64,000 nt of DNA from Acanthosepion esculentum. Lineage: Eukaryota; Mollusca; Cephalopoda; Sepiida; Sepiidae. Each line of letters begins with the position of its first letter. The first letter of the stretch is position 1. Location of the stretch: positions 23,923,152 to 23,987,151 of the forward strand of contig OZ038509.1 in NCBI GenBank assembly GCA_964036315.1. The letters run 5' to 3'. Made by a program: the position numbers and the translations under genes. Positions 32,340 to 44,033 of this stretch are shown one piece after another. The notes beneath the pieces are model-generated. The model was not told the DNA's origin, searched no databases, and saw nothing but the letters and a program-made list of their open reading frames with translations.

Positions 32340-32930
32340 AATTGGAAGAAAATCGAATTTTGTCCAAGGTACAAAAGAATTCGATTACTTCGATGACGTT
32401 TTCTTTTCTTTCTTTTTTTTTTTTTATCTCTGTTTATGGTATAAAATTCCCCTTTTTTCCCCTCCTAATGTCCGCAGAGTCTACTTTGACCTGTCTTTGG
32501 CTTTGAACCTATGTGAATCTTACCAATCACCTGTTGAACATCAAACAGTCAAGAACTACTCAAAGTGTTTATTCGAATGCATCTACCTGTTGTGTAGCAC
32601 AGACGTGAGTCAATACAATGAGAGGCAGTGTAAATCTGCTCCGCTCCTGTGCCTGAGTAGAGGGTCATTATTTTCCCTCATGTTCGAGCCCGGTCCCCCC
32701 CCCCACACACACACACTCAGTTGTTGTCCATTATGCAAGCCTCTTCCCCAAGACCTCAATTCTGCAAATTTCGTCATTGTTAGGAAGTCAGCATATCGCC
32801 TGCTAATGATAGCCGGTGACACACCAGGAAAAATCCCAGGCCGCAACACAGACAGTAATGATTAAGAACGAAGCATAAAGTAAGGTAGTGGTGGCAAATT
32901 AAGCTAGTCACTCTATCTCTTTATGCGCCT
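32340..32930. other. Upstream region of the tubulin gene
   Basis: It contains a T-rich run near 32408-32430 and a C-run followed by CA near 32693-32718. Minus-strand 32849-32720 has a short open frame of LINE-like look (RYADFLTMTKFAELRSWGRG) that I cannot place. No core promoter is claimed. Confidence 0.35.
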
Positions 32931-32934
32931 TATC

Positions 32935-33160
32935 ATCTCAGGACGTAGGCGATCATGGCTCTCCACAATTTCCTGTCCGTTGCAGCTTTAAATAAATTCT
33001 TTTTCGTAATTTCTAAACCCCGTTCCGCCATCCATTTTCTAAAGCTCATCTAATATTTTACACGGTTTTCCTTTGCCCCACTTTCCCTCAATCCGCCTTG
33101 TGAGCATCGAATTTTCCAAGTCATCCTTCCTCATTACGTACCCCGTAAATTTGGAGATGT
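32935..33160 (-). mobile_element. LINE 3' coding fragment (RTE-like)
   Basis: The minus strand encodes a decayed form of the tail at 6615-7140, with a 'V-MRK--LEN--LT-RIEG' pattern. The plus-strand start aggacgtaggcgatcatggc is nearly identical to 6650-6669, which confirms the common origin. Confidence 0.7.
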
Positions 33161-33399
33161 TATAAAAAATGTCAACCAAGCAAGTCCCCATTGACCTTCT
33201 AGTGATGGGGTCTTAAGGTAGTCAGCCTAAAAGTAGATTAAGTACCTTTGAAATATTTAACTGTTTCTTTTTTCTTCCACTTTTTAATACTACATCTGTT
33301 GACCAGTCAGGGTATAAAATAGGGGAGAAAGAAGATGCCCTCCCTCTCCGTGCTACGAGGGACATAAAGAAAAGAGCATTAAAAACGACCCACTGTACA

Positions 33400-33640
33400 G
33401 ATTATGTCACGAATTCTGCAACCAATTAGGATCGTAGGAGCGCTACATGTATTGCAGCCATTGCAGAAGTGTGTCATCTGCATATCTTATGTTGTTAAGA
33501 TTATGGCCGCCAATAACGAATCCTGGTAGGACTTGTAATTCTCTCAGAATCACCACAATGTATCGGCTGAATAAGTCTGTCCAAAAGACGCATCATTATC
33601 TCGCACTCCTTTCTAGGTTTCTATATTCCCTGAATTCATA
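33400..33640 (-). mobile_element. LINE reverse transcriptase fragment with YADD
   Basis: Minus-strand reading gives GFVIGGHNLNNIRYADDTLL, the catalytic motif C of an RTE-like reverse transcriptase with its flanks. A related fragment with the same flank but a broken YADD is at 49950-50330. The 5' side stops where the telomeric array begins at 33641. Confidence 0.75.
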
Positions 33641-34668
33641 CTGTCAGGGTTAGGGTTAGGGCACGGTTAGGGTTGTGGTTAGGGCAGGTTTAGGGTTAGG
33701 GCAGGGTTAGGGTTAGGGCAGGGTTAGTGTTAGGGCAGGGTTAGGGTAGGGTTAGGGCAGGATAAGGGTTAGGGCAGGTTTAGGGTTCGGGCAGGTTTAG
33801 GGTTAGGGCAGGGTTAGGGTTAGGGTTAGGGCAGGGTTAGGGCAGGGTTAGTGTAAGGGTTAGGACAGAGTTAGGGTTAGGGCAGGGTTAGGGTTAGGGT
33901 TAGTGTTAGGGCAGGGTTAGGGTTAGGGTTAGGGCAGGGTTAGTGTTAGGGCAGGGTTAGGGTAGGGTTAGGGCAGGATTAGGGTTAGGGCAGGATTAGG
34001 GTTAGGGCAGGTTTAGGGTTAGGGTAGGGTTAGGGTTAGGGTTAGGGCAGGGTTAGGGCAGGATTAGGGTTAGGGCAGGATTAGGGTTAGGGCAGGTTTA
34101 GGGTTAGGGCAGGGTTAGGGTTAGGGTTAGGGCAGGGTTAGGGCTGTGTTAGTGTAAGTGTTAGGACAGGGTTAGGGTTAGGGCAGGGTTAGGGTTAGGG
34201 TTAGAGTAGGGTTAGGGTTAGGAGGGGTTTAGGGTTAGGGTTAGGTCAGGGTTAGGGCAGGGTTAGGGTTAGGTTAGGGTTAGGGTTAGTTTAGGGTTGG
34301 TGTTAGGGCAGCGTTATGGTTAGGGTTAGGGTTAGGGCAGGGTTATGGCTGGGTTAGGGTTAGGGCAGATTTAGAGTTAGGGTAGCGTTAGGGTTAGGGT
34401 AGGGTTAGGGTTAGGGTTAGGGCAGGTTTAGGGTTAGGGCAGAGTCAGGGTTAGGGCAGGTTTAGGGTTATAGTTAGGATAGGGTTAGGGTTAGGTCAGG
34501 GTTAAGGTTAAGGAAGGGTTAGGGTTAGGGCAGTGTTAGGGTAGGGTTATAGTTAGGGCAGGTTTAGGGTTAGGGCAGGGTTAGGGTTAGAGTTAGGGCA
34601 GGGTTAGGGTTAGGGCAGGGTTAGGGTTAGGGCAGGGTTATGGTTGTGCAGGGATAGGGTTAGGGTTT
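33641..34668. repeat. Interstitial TTAGGG array with 'GGGCA' variants
   Basis: About 1 kb of gttaggg units. Every few units a ggcagg or gggca variant appears, giving a mixed period. This is the vertebrate/mollusc telomere sequence in degenerate form, lying inside a chromosome region between LINE remnants. Similar short strings (ggttaagggttagg-like) recur near 35716. Confidence 0.95.
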
Positions 34669-34870
34669 ATATATATATACGTTACATATATACATCAATG
34701 GAAGCATAACAGATCATATGTCCATATTAATACACTCTATCTCTCCCATTGGCACTAATACAGGCTTCCAATCTCATATACACGAAAGGGCAAAGAGGAA
34801 AAATACTGTTCTACAATACTTTATTTCACACTACCTTCACCAATTTCAGCATGTGTCTTCTCACAGGATT
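34669..34870. other. No gene seen
   Basis: AT-rich sequence between the telomeric array and a mariner remnant. Confidence 0.4.
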
Positions 34871-34876
34871 TATTCA

Positions 34877-35290
34877 ACTAACATGAGGGTTGGTTGAAAA
34901 GTTCATAGGCTGACCAAGATTCTCTCATGGAATGTAACCAAATGAGGTTATTTTTCAACATAGTCCTCCTTGTGATCCACACACTTCTTCCATTGCTGTT
35001 GCAATACTTGTATTTCATTTGTGAAGAAGCTTTCAACTGTCAAAAAAGTCAACAACAACAGATATGACGTCATCATCACTACGATACCTGTTCCCAGCCA
35101 AGTGTTGGAGAACAGATGATAGTGTAATCAGGAGATTAGAGACGCTAATTAACCCGTTCAAAGCCACGGTCATGTACTGTGGCCACTGAAACCATAGACG
35201 TATGCTGAAGCATTGTCCTGATGAGACAAAACCCTTTTCATCAGTTTTTCTCGACTTTTGGCTTTGATAAGTGTGGCATTCTTCAGATTA
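34877..35290 (-). mobile_element. mariner remnant (second family)
   Basis: Minus-strand reading gives HQDNASAY near 35225 (second catalytic Asp region), a degraded DYYHLFSN-like stretch, and ESFFTNEIQVLQQQWKKCVD followed by HKEDYVEK, the end of a mariner transposase. The downstream sequence ggttggttgaaaagttcata resembles a mariner terminal repeat. It has stops and frame changes. It is distinct from the element at 532-1877. Confidence 0.75.
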
Positions 35291-35299
35291 AATTTGTGA

Positions 35300-35625
35300 T
35301 TGAATTTGTTTCTATGTATGACTAAAACATTTTATAAATTGTTGTAAGATCCATTTTGTGTTCATAGATACATTTTATTAAATTTCTGCAAGTTTCCCCA
35401 ATGTATTTTGAGGAGAAACTGTGATAGTTTATTCTATATATACCTGCTTCAGAATTATTATTGCTCTGGTATTTTTGGTTCTGATCGTATACATAATAAT
35501 TTTGGATGTGGTTGGAATTATTTTGATATTTTTAAGATTGGATAAATTGTTTTGGATATCAGATGTTAAGGGGTTAATAAAGGAATGCGATATTTATGCT
35601 CAGAATGGTATTGGAAAGAGCAATA
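35300..35625. other. No gene seen
   Basis: AT-rich, with a hydrophobic open frame (35421-35678) that runs into the LINE fragment. It is not a recognised protein. Confidence 0.35.
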
Positions 35626-35629
35626 CAAA

Positions 35630-35960
35630 TGCAGATGAACGCGTAACTGTCTTTTATGGATTATGCAAAAGCATTTGACAAAGTATCTCACAATGAACTG
35701 TTGGAATTGATAGGTTAAGGTTAGGGTTAAGGTTCAACAATGAACTGTTGGAACTGATAGGTAATCTTGACATTTGGGGAAAATATTAGAATATTTCAGA
35801 ATCTATACTGATAGCAAACCTCCTTCATACAGATAGAAAATGAATTCAGTAAATATACAAAAATGGAAAAGAGTGAAAGATATGGATGGGTCTTCTTACC
35901 AGACTGACTCAACCTCTACACTGAGGCGATTCTGAAATCCGAAGTTGCATTGTTAAAGCG
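35630..35960 (+). mobile_element. LINE reverse transcriptase fragment (motif A) with an internal duplication
   Basis: The frame reads FMDYAKAFDKVSHNELLELI, motif A of a LINE reverse transcriptase. The words caatgaactgttggaa.tga then occur twice (about 35690 and 35738), separated by a telomere-like 'aggttaagggtt'-type string. Later sequence decays. Confidence 0.75.
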
Positions 35961-36065
35961 AAAGATTTCTTCAAAAATTCCCTGTATAATATAGGGACTA
36001 CTCCAGTATTGCAGTAGCCAGATATTTTTATTTAAATTTAAATTATGTAACGGTCAGTTTCTACG

Positions 36066-36120
36066 CAGCACCTGAAGATTGCGTTGTGCATGAAACTCCG
36101 ATTCGTGCTACCGGTGAGGG
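36066..36120 (+). repeat. Hairpin-arm motif copy
   Basis: gcacctgaagattgcgttg, then tgcatgaaactccg and gtgctaccggtgag, the same short family as at 2012-2046, 9431 and 31505. It precedes a TA run. Confidence 0.65.
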
Positions 36121-36134
36121 ATAATATATATATA

Positions 36135-37170
36135 TGTTATGGGAACTTACCCATAATAGTAATGCAAAAAGTAATGGACTATCTCCTACATCATAAATAC
36201 TGCGCCTCAAGAGGAAGCAGTAGTGTGAGTCAGTCCTTTTTGGACGACTCGGTTAGACGGTCGAACTCTCTGCCTCTGAAGCAGAGGGGAACTCTCTGCC
36301 TCTGAAGCAGAGGGGAACTCTCTGCCTCTGGGTAGGGAGGAACCCGGACGAGGCTCCGCCGAAGGGTAGAGCCTCGTTCGGGGAGGTTGACCAACCCGAT
36401 CCCGTTTATACGGTTTCTACGGGCAATTTTTGCCCGAGCCTACGGGCTCGGTGAGCCCACATTAAACCGGCCTTGTGCCACATTCGACACACGTGGGCGT
36501 GTTGCTGAACATCGTGTGAGTCAGTCCTTTTTGGACGACTCGGCTAGACGGTCGAACTCTCTACCTCTGGGCAGTGAGAAACCCGGACGAGGATCTGCCG
36601 AAGGGCAGAGCCTCGTTCGGGGAGGTTGACAAACCCGATCCCGTTTATACGGGTTCTATGGGCATTTTTTGGCCGATCCTACGGGCTCTATGAGCCCACA
36701 TTAAACCGGCCTTGTGCCACATTCGACACACGTGGGCGTGTTGTTGAACATCGTGTGAGTCAGTCACAGAGTGAGTGAGTCAGTCAGTCACAGACAGAGT
36801 CGTGTCAGACGATTACTGTAAGACATTGGAATAGTGATACTGGTCGAGACAACACAGTTCTGTCTAACCCAACCTGATTGTTATTACTAACACTTCTACT
36901 TCTTTTGTACATATTCTGTTTGTAATATATCTGTGTTATTCCATACCTGTGTTCGAGTTATTCTTCATTGGTTCTACCTTGGACCATCACCGTGGTACAA
37001 GGAACCTGGACCATAATTGACACACGTGGGCGTGTTAATGAACATCGTGTGACTCAGTCCTTTTTGGACGACTCGGCTAGACGGTCGAACTCTCTGCCTC
37101 TGGACAGAGAGGAACCCGGACGAGGCTCCGCCGAAGGGCAGAACCTCGTTCGGGGAGGTTGACCCGATGA
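36135..37170. repeat. GC-rich hairpin repeat cluster
   Basis: A unit beginning gtgagtcagtcctttttgg occurs at about 36225, 36513 and 37047. It contains several self-complementary parts: GAGTC-a-GTCC/TTTTT/GGAC-GACTC, and CCCGGACGAGGCTC pairing with GAGCCTCGTTCGGG. Between units are shared strings such as cacacgtgggcgtgtt. A 26-bp direct triplication (ctctgcctctgaagcagagg) lies at 36268-36325. It may be part of an LTR or another element, but no protein domain is present. Confidence 0.75.
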
Positions 37171-37174
37171 TACG

Positions 37175-37460
37175 ATTTTAAATTCTCCCAGTTTTAGGCA
37201 TTACATTGGTTAATATTTGTAATTTACTAATAGTTCGATTTACCTTGAATTATATTTTTATTTTTGTCTTTAATTTTTATTTTATTTTTATTTTATTTTA
37301 ATTATTTTTCTCTGGTTCTTTTAATAATACTTTATGATTAATATAACTTGTAAAACTTACCCACCTCAACAAATTTTTTTTTTATAGATGAGAAATTTAT
37401 TTATTGAAAAAAAAGTTTAAACAAAGTAACTATAAACAAAATGTTGTTTTTTTGTTTGTT
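37175..37460. other. No gene seen
   Basis: AT-rich sequence; probably the 3' flank of the LINE that follows on the minus strand. Confidence 0.4.
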
Positions 37461-37465
37461 TTTTG

Positions 37466-40337
37466 CTATCCTCTGCCAGCCACAATGATAGAGAAATCAT
37501 TATATCGAACCATCGCAAGTGAGACACGCTCCAAAAGCCACTCCGTTTCGCGAGGCTCGTCCCTTAATCGAGACGCAATCGCGCCAATCCTCCGAAGGAA
37601 CGCCATCGAACGAGGGCCAATAACCCCTGAAGTCTCCACTGCCACAGGAGTAAAAAAAAATCTATCAGCAAGAAAAGAATATTTAACTATTTTTATTATC
37701 TCTGCGTCCCGGGCGACGGAGCCCGGCTCAACCGCGGACCTGATCAAATTACCGGCCGAAAATGTATCCGCACAGGTCGCATCCCAAATCAACGACTTAC
37801 CCATTTTAAAAGGGAAGATAGTAATGCCATCCGGCCGCTTTCCATCACCACGGTCGAGGCCTACGGGTTCGATTTGGGAAGGGAACCCAGCTGCATCCAA
37901 ACCTCTTTTGATGATGTCGTTAATTGCTGCATGCCGTGGAAAGCGGCCGGCACTACGACGACAAGAGAGAGGATGCAAACCAAACTCATCGATGGAGGCT
38001 CCACATCTGCATCTGTGACACTCACATAATTTGAGTCCAAGACGGATTGCGACTCCGACCCGAGTGCACTCATCATCTAGAAGCGTACCGGTAAATGAAG
38101 AGGGCACTGCGTTGAGCCAGGTGCCACTACTCGGTTGTGAAGCAGATAGTAGACAGGCGAGGCGAGGCTGATCCAGAGAGAGCCTCAAATTAGTAAAATT
38201 GGCCTCGCATTTTATTTTATCCCAGCTTTTTTGTTTTGATGTGTCTAGTGGGATAGAAAGTAATTCTTGGGTCCAGACGCTGCAAGCTTGTTCGAAAGAA
38301 CTACCCGAGAAACACTGAGACGATCCACTGAGTATCTCATCAATTAATTCGCGACTGGACGAAAGTGAAGAAAGATATGCTGGAAGGGCCAAATCTACCG
38401 CTGATCGAAGGCCCAGACCCCCGATATTCAAAGGGAGCTTTGCCTGCCTCCAGCCTGTGTCGTTGAAATTGACGTTGCAAATTAGCTCCGCGCATCTCTT
38501 AACTGTGATATCTATCATTTAATAAATCCTGTTCTAGGTAGCAAGGGACACTTCGGAGAGTGTAGAGGAAACTCGGTAGCGAAAAACTGTTCTTCAAGAG
38601 GAAGAGGGCAGGATGTGCATCAATTAGTTGCAATTTCTCAGTCATTCTTGTTAGAATGACATGTTTAGTATCCAAACAATCTCGAATAGCCATTGGAAAG
38701 ACTGGAGAACCAAGAATGTGTAAATCCTCCATAGGTGTTATTTTTATATCCTCAAGGATGAGTCTGATATCCCGGATGGCACTCTCGAAATCATCTGCAC
38801 TATAATTCAAGTTTATTATCTCTGACTTGGACGAGTTCATCTCAAGTCCAAGCAGCGATAAAGCAGGAATAACTCGTCGGTCAGCAGCTACGGCCTCGAC
38901 AGATCCTCCCAGCGCTGCATCGTCAAGATACCATATATTGAAAGGAGAAGCGATGGAACGAGCTACCCCGTCAACAGCCATCGCAAATAGTAGCGGGCCA
39001 AGTGGATCACCCTGCTAGATTCCAGTAGCAGAAGAGATATTATCAGCGGAGGCGATCAACATACTTGGATGACTATACGAAAGATGAGCCAGTTTAAATA
39101 TGGAAGGAGTCCGTTGATGGCAAACTTCCAGGGCATGATCCATTCTGATGCTATCGAAAGCGTTTTTCATATCCAATTTTAATAAGATACTGGGGGAAAC
39201 AGGTGATGTATTCTCGAAAAATGATCTTGTGGCATGAACCGCGGCTTCACATCAGCCCGGTATGCCTACCCCGAGACGGACAGGTCGCAATTCATGCCCT
39301 ATCTCCTTCATAACAACTCTGCAAGCATTTCTTGTCGCGAGTCGACGAAAAATGTTACCAACAGCGATAGGGTGGACACCTCCGTCTTTTTTTTTAAAGC
39401 CGTTAAGTTGGCTGAAAATATTAAGTCGCGAGCATAATGGGGTATCTCAGCTCGGAGAAGGGTATTAATAAAAGCTGTTATGGATGTTTTCAAATGTTCA
39501 CCAGCTTCGGCAGTGTGGGCAGAAATTAAGTGACCCGGTCGAAGGCCATCCACACCCCCACTGCTGCTTCCTGAGAAAGACTTCAGAGTGGCAAACCATT
39601 GCTTCCTTTGAGATTTCAATATTTGAATCATTGTTTAACATCTGAACAAAATTTACATCTGATGGTGGCGCAGGATGTTTCCGACGGAGCGCTGTGAGAA
39701 CATCTGGTGTAGTAGCAAGTAAAGTATCCGATGAGGCCAATACTCTAACAGTAGCTGAGAAATCGCCCTCGATCAACTTAGCATTGACGAGGGCACGGAG
39801 TCTGTTAGAATCGTCGACTGGAGATGAAGGATGAAATCTATTAGGATTAGAAAGCGTAGAAAATTCGGTGGCATTTATTTTAGACGAATTGAATAAAGAA
39901 ATATTATTTTTCATAATAGATGAGACAGATGACGTAGGGTCCTTATTGTAAGGAATGCCGAGCACAAGTGTTGCGAAAGAGAAAAGGTGATCCCAGTCAA
40001 GCGAGCTGTTCAAGTTAAGTGCCTAGTCTATGGCAGTAACCAAGGCATCGGCTGCCGGGATTCTTACAGATTTAGGGATTTTTAAAGGCACCTTCCGGAA
40101 TTGCCTAAGGAGTGAGGTTGCCCTCAAAACTTCACTGGCATCTCTTCGGGTCGGTTCATTATGTTGATGGATCACACTATCTTGTAGAGCCGAGAGAGAC
40201 AGACAATGTGAACAACTCCAAACAACCAGAGAGGCTGAAGCATTTCTCGTCAATCCCACGCAAGATAAATGAAAAGACCGTTGACAATTTGAACAACTTC
40301 TGATTCTTTCTTTTAATGCTGTCACAAGAAAAAGCAA
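37466..40337 (-). mobile_element. Decayed LINE with zinc finger, RT and restriction-like endonuclease
   Basis: Read from 40337 down, an N-terminal Cys/His finger (CSNCQRSFHLSCVGL, then WSCSHC) resembles PHD. A middle region has KLIEGDFSATVRVLASSD and LRRKHPAPPSD. The reverse transcriptase has GGVDGLRPGHL, a catalytic YLDD in NIWYLDDAALGG, and QGDPLGPLLFAMAVDG. The C-terminus (to 37466) has CRCGASIDEFGLHPLSCRR and RPDGIT followed by LIWDATCADT, as in a PD-(D/E)xK-type endonuclease downstream of RT. That order is typical of the R2/NeSL/Hero/CRE kind, but the clade is unresolved. At least two frameshifts (near 39500-39630 and 38980-39300, 38500) and a TAG at 39015-39017 break it. Confidence 0.85.
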
Positions 40338-40379
40338 CGATCACATTCCCGCAAAGAAGAAGGAAGAGACATTTTTTCT

Positions 40380-41230
40380 TCCCTCCTTATTCCTAAAATG
40401 AATGTAAAACTTTTTTCTGTTAATTCTTGTAATCTCCATTTGACATTAATTTCTATTTTTTCCGTTGAAATCAAATCTTCGTAAAAAAAATACTGTCTTG
40501 AATTACAACTCCTTTACAATAATGTTTAATGTTTTCAGCTATTAATTCAATAATGATTATTCCATTTGCTATTCAAATTCGTATTTACCTTACTTAATCC
40601 GACATTTTTACATTCTTAAAATCCGTTGAAATCAACAGAGCTTTGAAAAACACGCCTTCTCTCTTCGAATTCCAAGCGTTATTTATTTATTAAAATTTAT
40701 TTTGTCTTCTAATTTATATTGTAAAGTTGGTTTTCTTAAGTATTGTATTGCTTCTTAAAGTGTCCTTTTTTTACATTCTGTGTATAATTTTGTTTGAATA
40801 TATGACTTTATATACAAATGCCATAGAATTGTAAATACAAGATGTCGATACAGTGTATCAATTCACGCTGCGTTTCCGTTCAAATCTGAATTCTCTGATT
40901 CAACAGAATTTCATTGGTTTAATTCGTATCAGCGTCTTTCTATTTCCTATATTCTTCACTTTCCTCTTCTTATGAATCTGGGTAATTTTGAATATGCTTC
41001 TCTATTTCTCTTGCCTTTCTTTTTTTGTCTTTTCTCTTGGAAGTCGGGTTAATTTCCTATGCTTTCTCTTGAATTTCTTTTCTTTTTCTTTTTCTCTTTC
41101 TTTCCTCTTACCCTTTTTTTTTTGATTTCTCATCTACTTTCTTTTTTCTTTATATAAATCTTTTTTTACCTTTTATGGAAAATTTTCCCAAAACGGAAAG
41201 TGAAGTAGTTTCATTAATCGCAATTAATGT
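40380..41230. other. No gene seen
   Basis: AT-rich and T-rich sequence with CTTT-like patches near 41020-41140. No frame or repeat is recognised. Confidence 0.45.
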
Positions 41231-41233
41231 AAC

Positions 41234-41234
41234 A

Positions 41235-41294
<60 letters not shown>

Positions 41295-41320
41295 ATATAT
41301 ATATATATATATATATATAT
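41234..41320. repeat. (TA)n microsatellite
   Basis: Two TA runs with a short break. Confidence 0.96.
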
Positions 41321-41347
41321 GTCAATTTTGTAGTGCGTAATCAATTT

Positions 41348-41477
41348 ATGTAACGTAAATCATTCAAACGAAAAACATTCGAAGTTGATTATATTTTATT
41401 AGTAAATATTGTTTGTGAGAGTGATTCTCGCCGTATAATTAGCTTCAATATTTGTTTTTCGTTTGAATGATTTACGT

Positions 41478-41483
<6 letters not shown>
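41348..41483. mobile_element. Short MITE with 29-bp inverted ends
   Basis: The left end atgtaacgtaaatcattcaa (continuing acgaaaaac) and the right end are exact or nearly exact complements; total length is about 136 bp. The body recurs at 30295-30400. It is flanked by (TA)n on the right. Confidence 0.75.

Positions 41484-41551
<68 letters not shown>
41482..41551. repeat. (TA)n microsatellite
   Basis: TA run abutting the MITE's right end. Confidence 0.96.
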
Positions 41552-41555
<4 letters not shown>

Positions 41556-41559
41556 TTTA

Positions 41560-41910
41560 TTTGAATATTACAACATAAATATGTTATAAAATCACGACAA
41601 AAGTAGCCATTTTGTTTCAACACTTCTTGTGTCTTGTCAAGTGATAATATAGAATATAGAATAAATGGTTTTAAAAGTTTCAAATTAATCAACGATCCTT
41701 AGCTAAGAGTAAACGCTGTTACGTAAGCCAGAGTGGCCAATCAAAAAACAAGTATAGGATGATTCGAAAAATTTGACAACTAAGCAAGGCTATCTAGATA
41801 TTAAAAGATTTATAAAATTTGAAATTAAAATTAAAAGTAAAAAATTAAAATTACCTATTTAGAAATCTAAATCAGATCTCTATTAAGTTTTAAATTGTAG
41901 AATTACTAAG
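41560..41910. other. No gene seen
   Basis: AT-rich sequence without recognised features. Confidence 0.4.
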
Positions 41911-41913
41911 GAG

Positions 41914-41960
41914 AAAAAAAAAAAAAAAAAAAAAAAAAAATAAATAAATAAATAAATCTA
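41914..41960. repeat. Poly(A) followed by (AAAT)n
   Basis: An A-run of about 27, then AAAT units. It could be the tail of a lost retroposon; no element body is recognised before it. Confidence 0.8.
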
Positions 41961-42129
41961 AAAATAAAAATAAAAGATATATATGCTATTTAATTAATAT
42001 TTTCATTGAAATTAAGTTGAAAGTTGTATTTAGAGTCCCAGACATAGATGTATACATTTTTCGTTACATTTCAGCATGTTATTCGCCTCTCACGTGAAAT
42101 CACTCGAACAACGGCATGGCAAACGCTCG

Positions 42130-42326
42130 GACGCATCTAGATATATACACACACATACAAAAAAGCAAACCACACATAGGCAAATGCACTACACCTACAC
42201 ACACACATCGATACACACAGGCACACACATCTACATTCAATATGATCCAGACGGTCAAATGTCGAAGCTATTCGTGGCTTAATATGTTATTAAACGAATT
42301 TAAACTTGAAAAATTTAAACAAATAA

Positions 42327-42363
<37 letters not shown>

Positions 42364-42960
42364 TATACATATATATACATATACATATACACACACATAC
42401 ACATATATATACATATATACATTTTTGAAAACGTATAGTTTTCGACACATTTACAGACAAAAGTAAATAACCACCTCCACATATAATTGAACACTCGCAC
42501 ATCCGCATATAAATTAATACATGCACCCGCATAGACACATATAAGGATAATAGGTACGCATACACAGACCTACGTACATAAACATACACATAGATAAGCA
42601 CATATAAATATATTGACCCATACGTCGACGCAGAAAAGTAAATAAGGCAAGTGAAGAAATACATATAAAGATGCAACCGTATACAAGCACACACATACAT
42701 ACATACACATCTAGATTTACATACATAAGCACGCATGCATATATGTATATACACTAAATATATATATAGACATTTACAAATACAAGTGTATACATGAAAA
42801 ATTAAACAAACGTAAGTTAAAACGACATGAGTATAAAAATGCATATACACATCCGCTAGTACATATATATACACACATACATACGCAACTACACATAGAT
42901 ATATACACATATATATCTACAGACATACATATACATACATACTCACAAATATATATACGC

Positions 42961-43007
<47 letters not shown>

Positions 43008-43730
43008 CATACATACATAAACACACGTACACATATACATACACACACATACACATATACGCACACACACATACATATACAAACCCATATACATATATAC
43101 ATAAACATATAGACACATGCATAAAAAAGGAAAAAGAAATAAGCATACATAGACCAACTTATATTCTAATAATATTCCAACAACATTATGATAAAATATA
43201 TTAAAAGTTAATCATAATTTAAGAAAAGAACAACGGTCTGTAAGCAATTAAAGGTACTTTATCCACAAAAGTAGATTTTAGTTTGTATCTATGATACACT
43301 CCAAGACACTAAAGCCTACATACAAATACACATACAATGACACACCAACATATATATATAAATATCTAATCCTATATAAATACCCATATCGACACATCCA
43401 GATAAACAATACAGAGACAGTCGAGCTCAACCATATAATCACCCACACATACATATAAATATACACCCATATACAAACACATATACATAAACATATACAT
43501 ATTTAAACATACATATATAAACATATATATGCATATATAAACCTATACATACACATAGAAACATACATACTACATATACATACATATATGCACACTCACA
43601 CATACATATACATACATATGCAATAGGCATACATATATCCACACTCACACAAGTACACATAAATATCCCCATATACCCATACATATACTCACACATTTAG
43701 TGGTAGACACTTACCAGAATTTACTCCCTT
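42130..43730. repeat. Cryptically simple CA/TA-rich region
   Basis: About 1.6 kb is dominated by acacat, atacat and tatata steps with pure (TA)n at 42330-42355 and 42968-43000. The open frames rich in Y, V, C, M and I on the minus strand (up to 206 codons) follow from this composition and are not genes. Confidence 0.9.
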
Positions 43731-43790
43731 ACTCATACACATAAACAGGTTAACCTATGATAGAAGCCAATATACGCAACGATATACCTT

Positions 43791-43796
<6 letters not shown>

Positions 43797-43825
<29 letters not shown>
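43797..43825. repeat. Poly(A) run
   Basis: About 29 A in a row on the plus strand. Confidence 0.9.
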
Positions 43826-43830
<5 letters not shown>

Positions 43831-44033
43831 TATATATATCCCTATATACACATATACATATCCTACAGTAGAAATAACTCTACATAACATACACATATAT
43901 ACATCTAAATACAGACACATATGATACTTTGTAAGTACCCAGTACACATTCATATCGATAAGGCGACTATCATGCTAAAAAGGTAATAGTCTATTAAGTT
44001 TCATTTATCATTATCATAGAAAGTATATGATTT

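Noticed and set aside
32436..32450. TATA box of the tubulin promoter
   Set aside because: A TATA-like string about 110 bp before the start codon is too weak in such AT-rich DNA.
42290..43157. Long open frames (up to 206 codons) on the minus strand, rich in Y, V, C, I and M
   Set aside because: They lie wholly in CA/TA-type simple sequence, and their residues follow from that composition.
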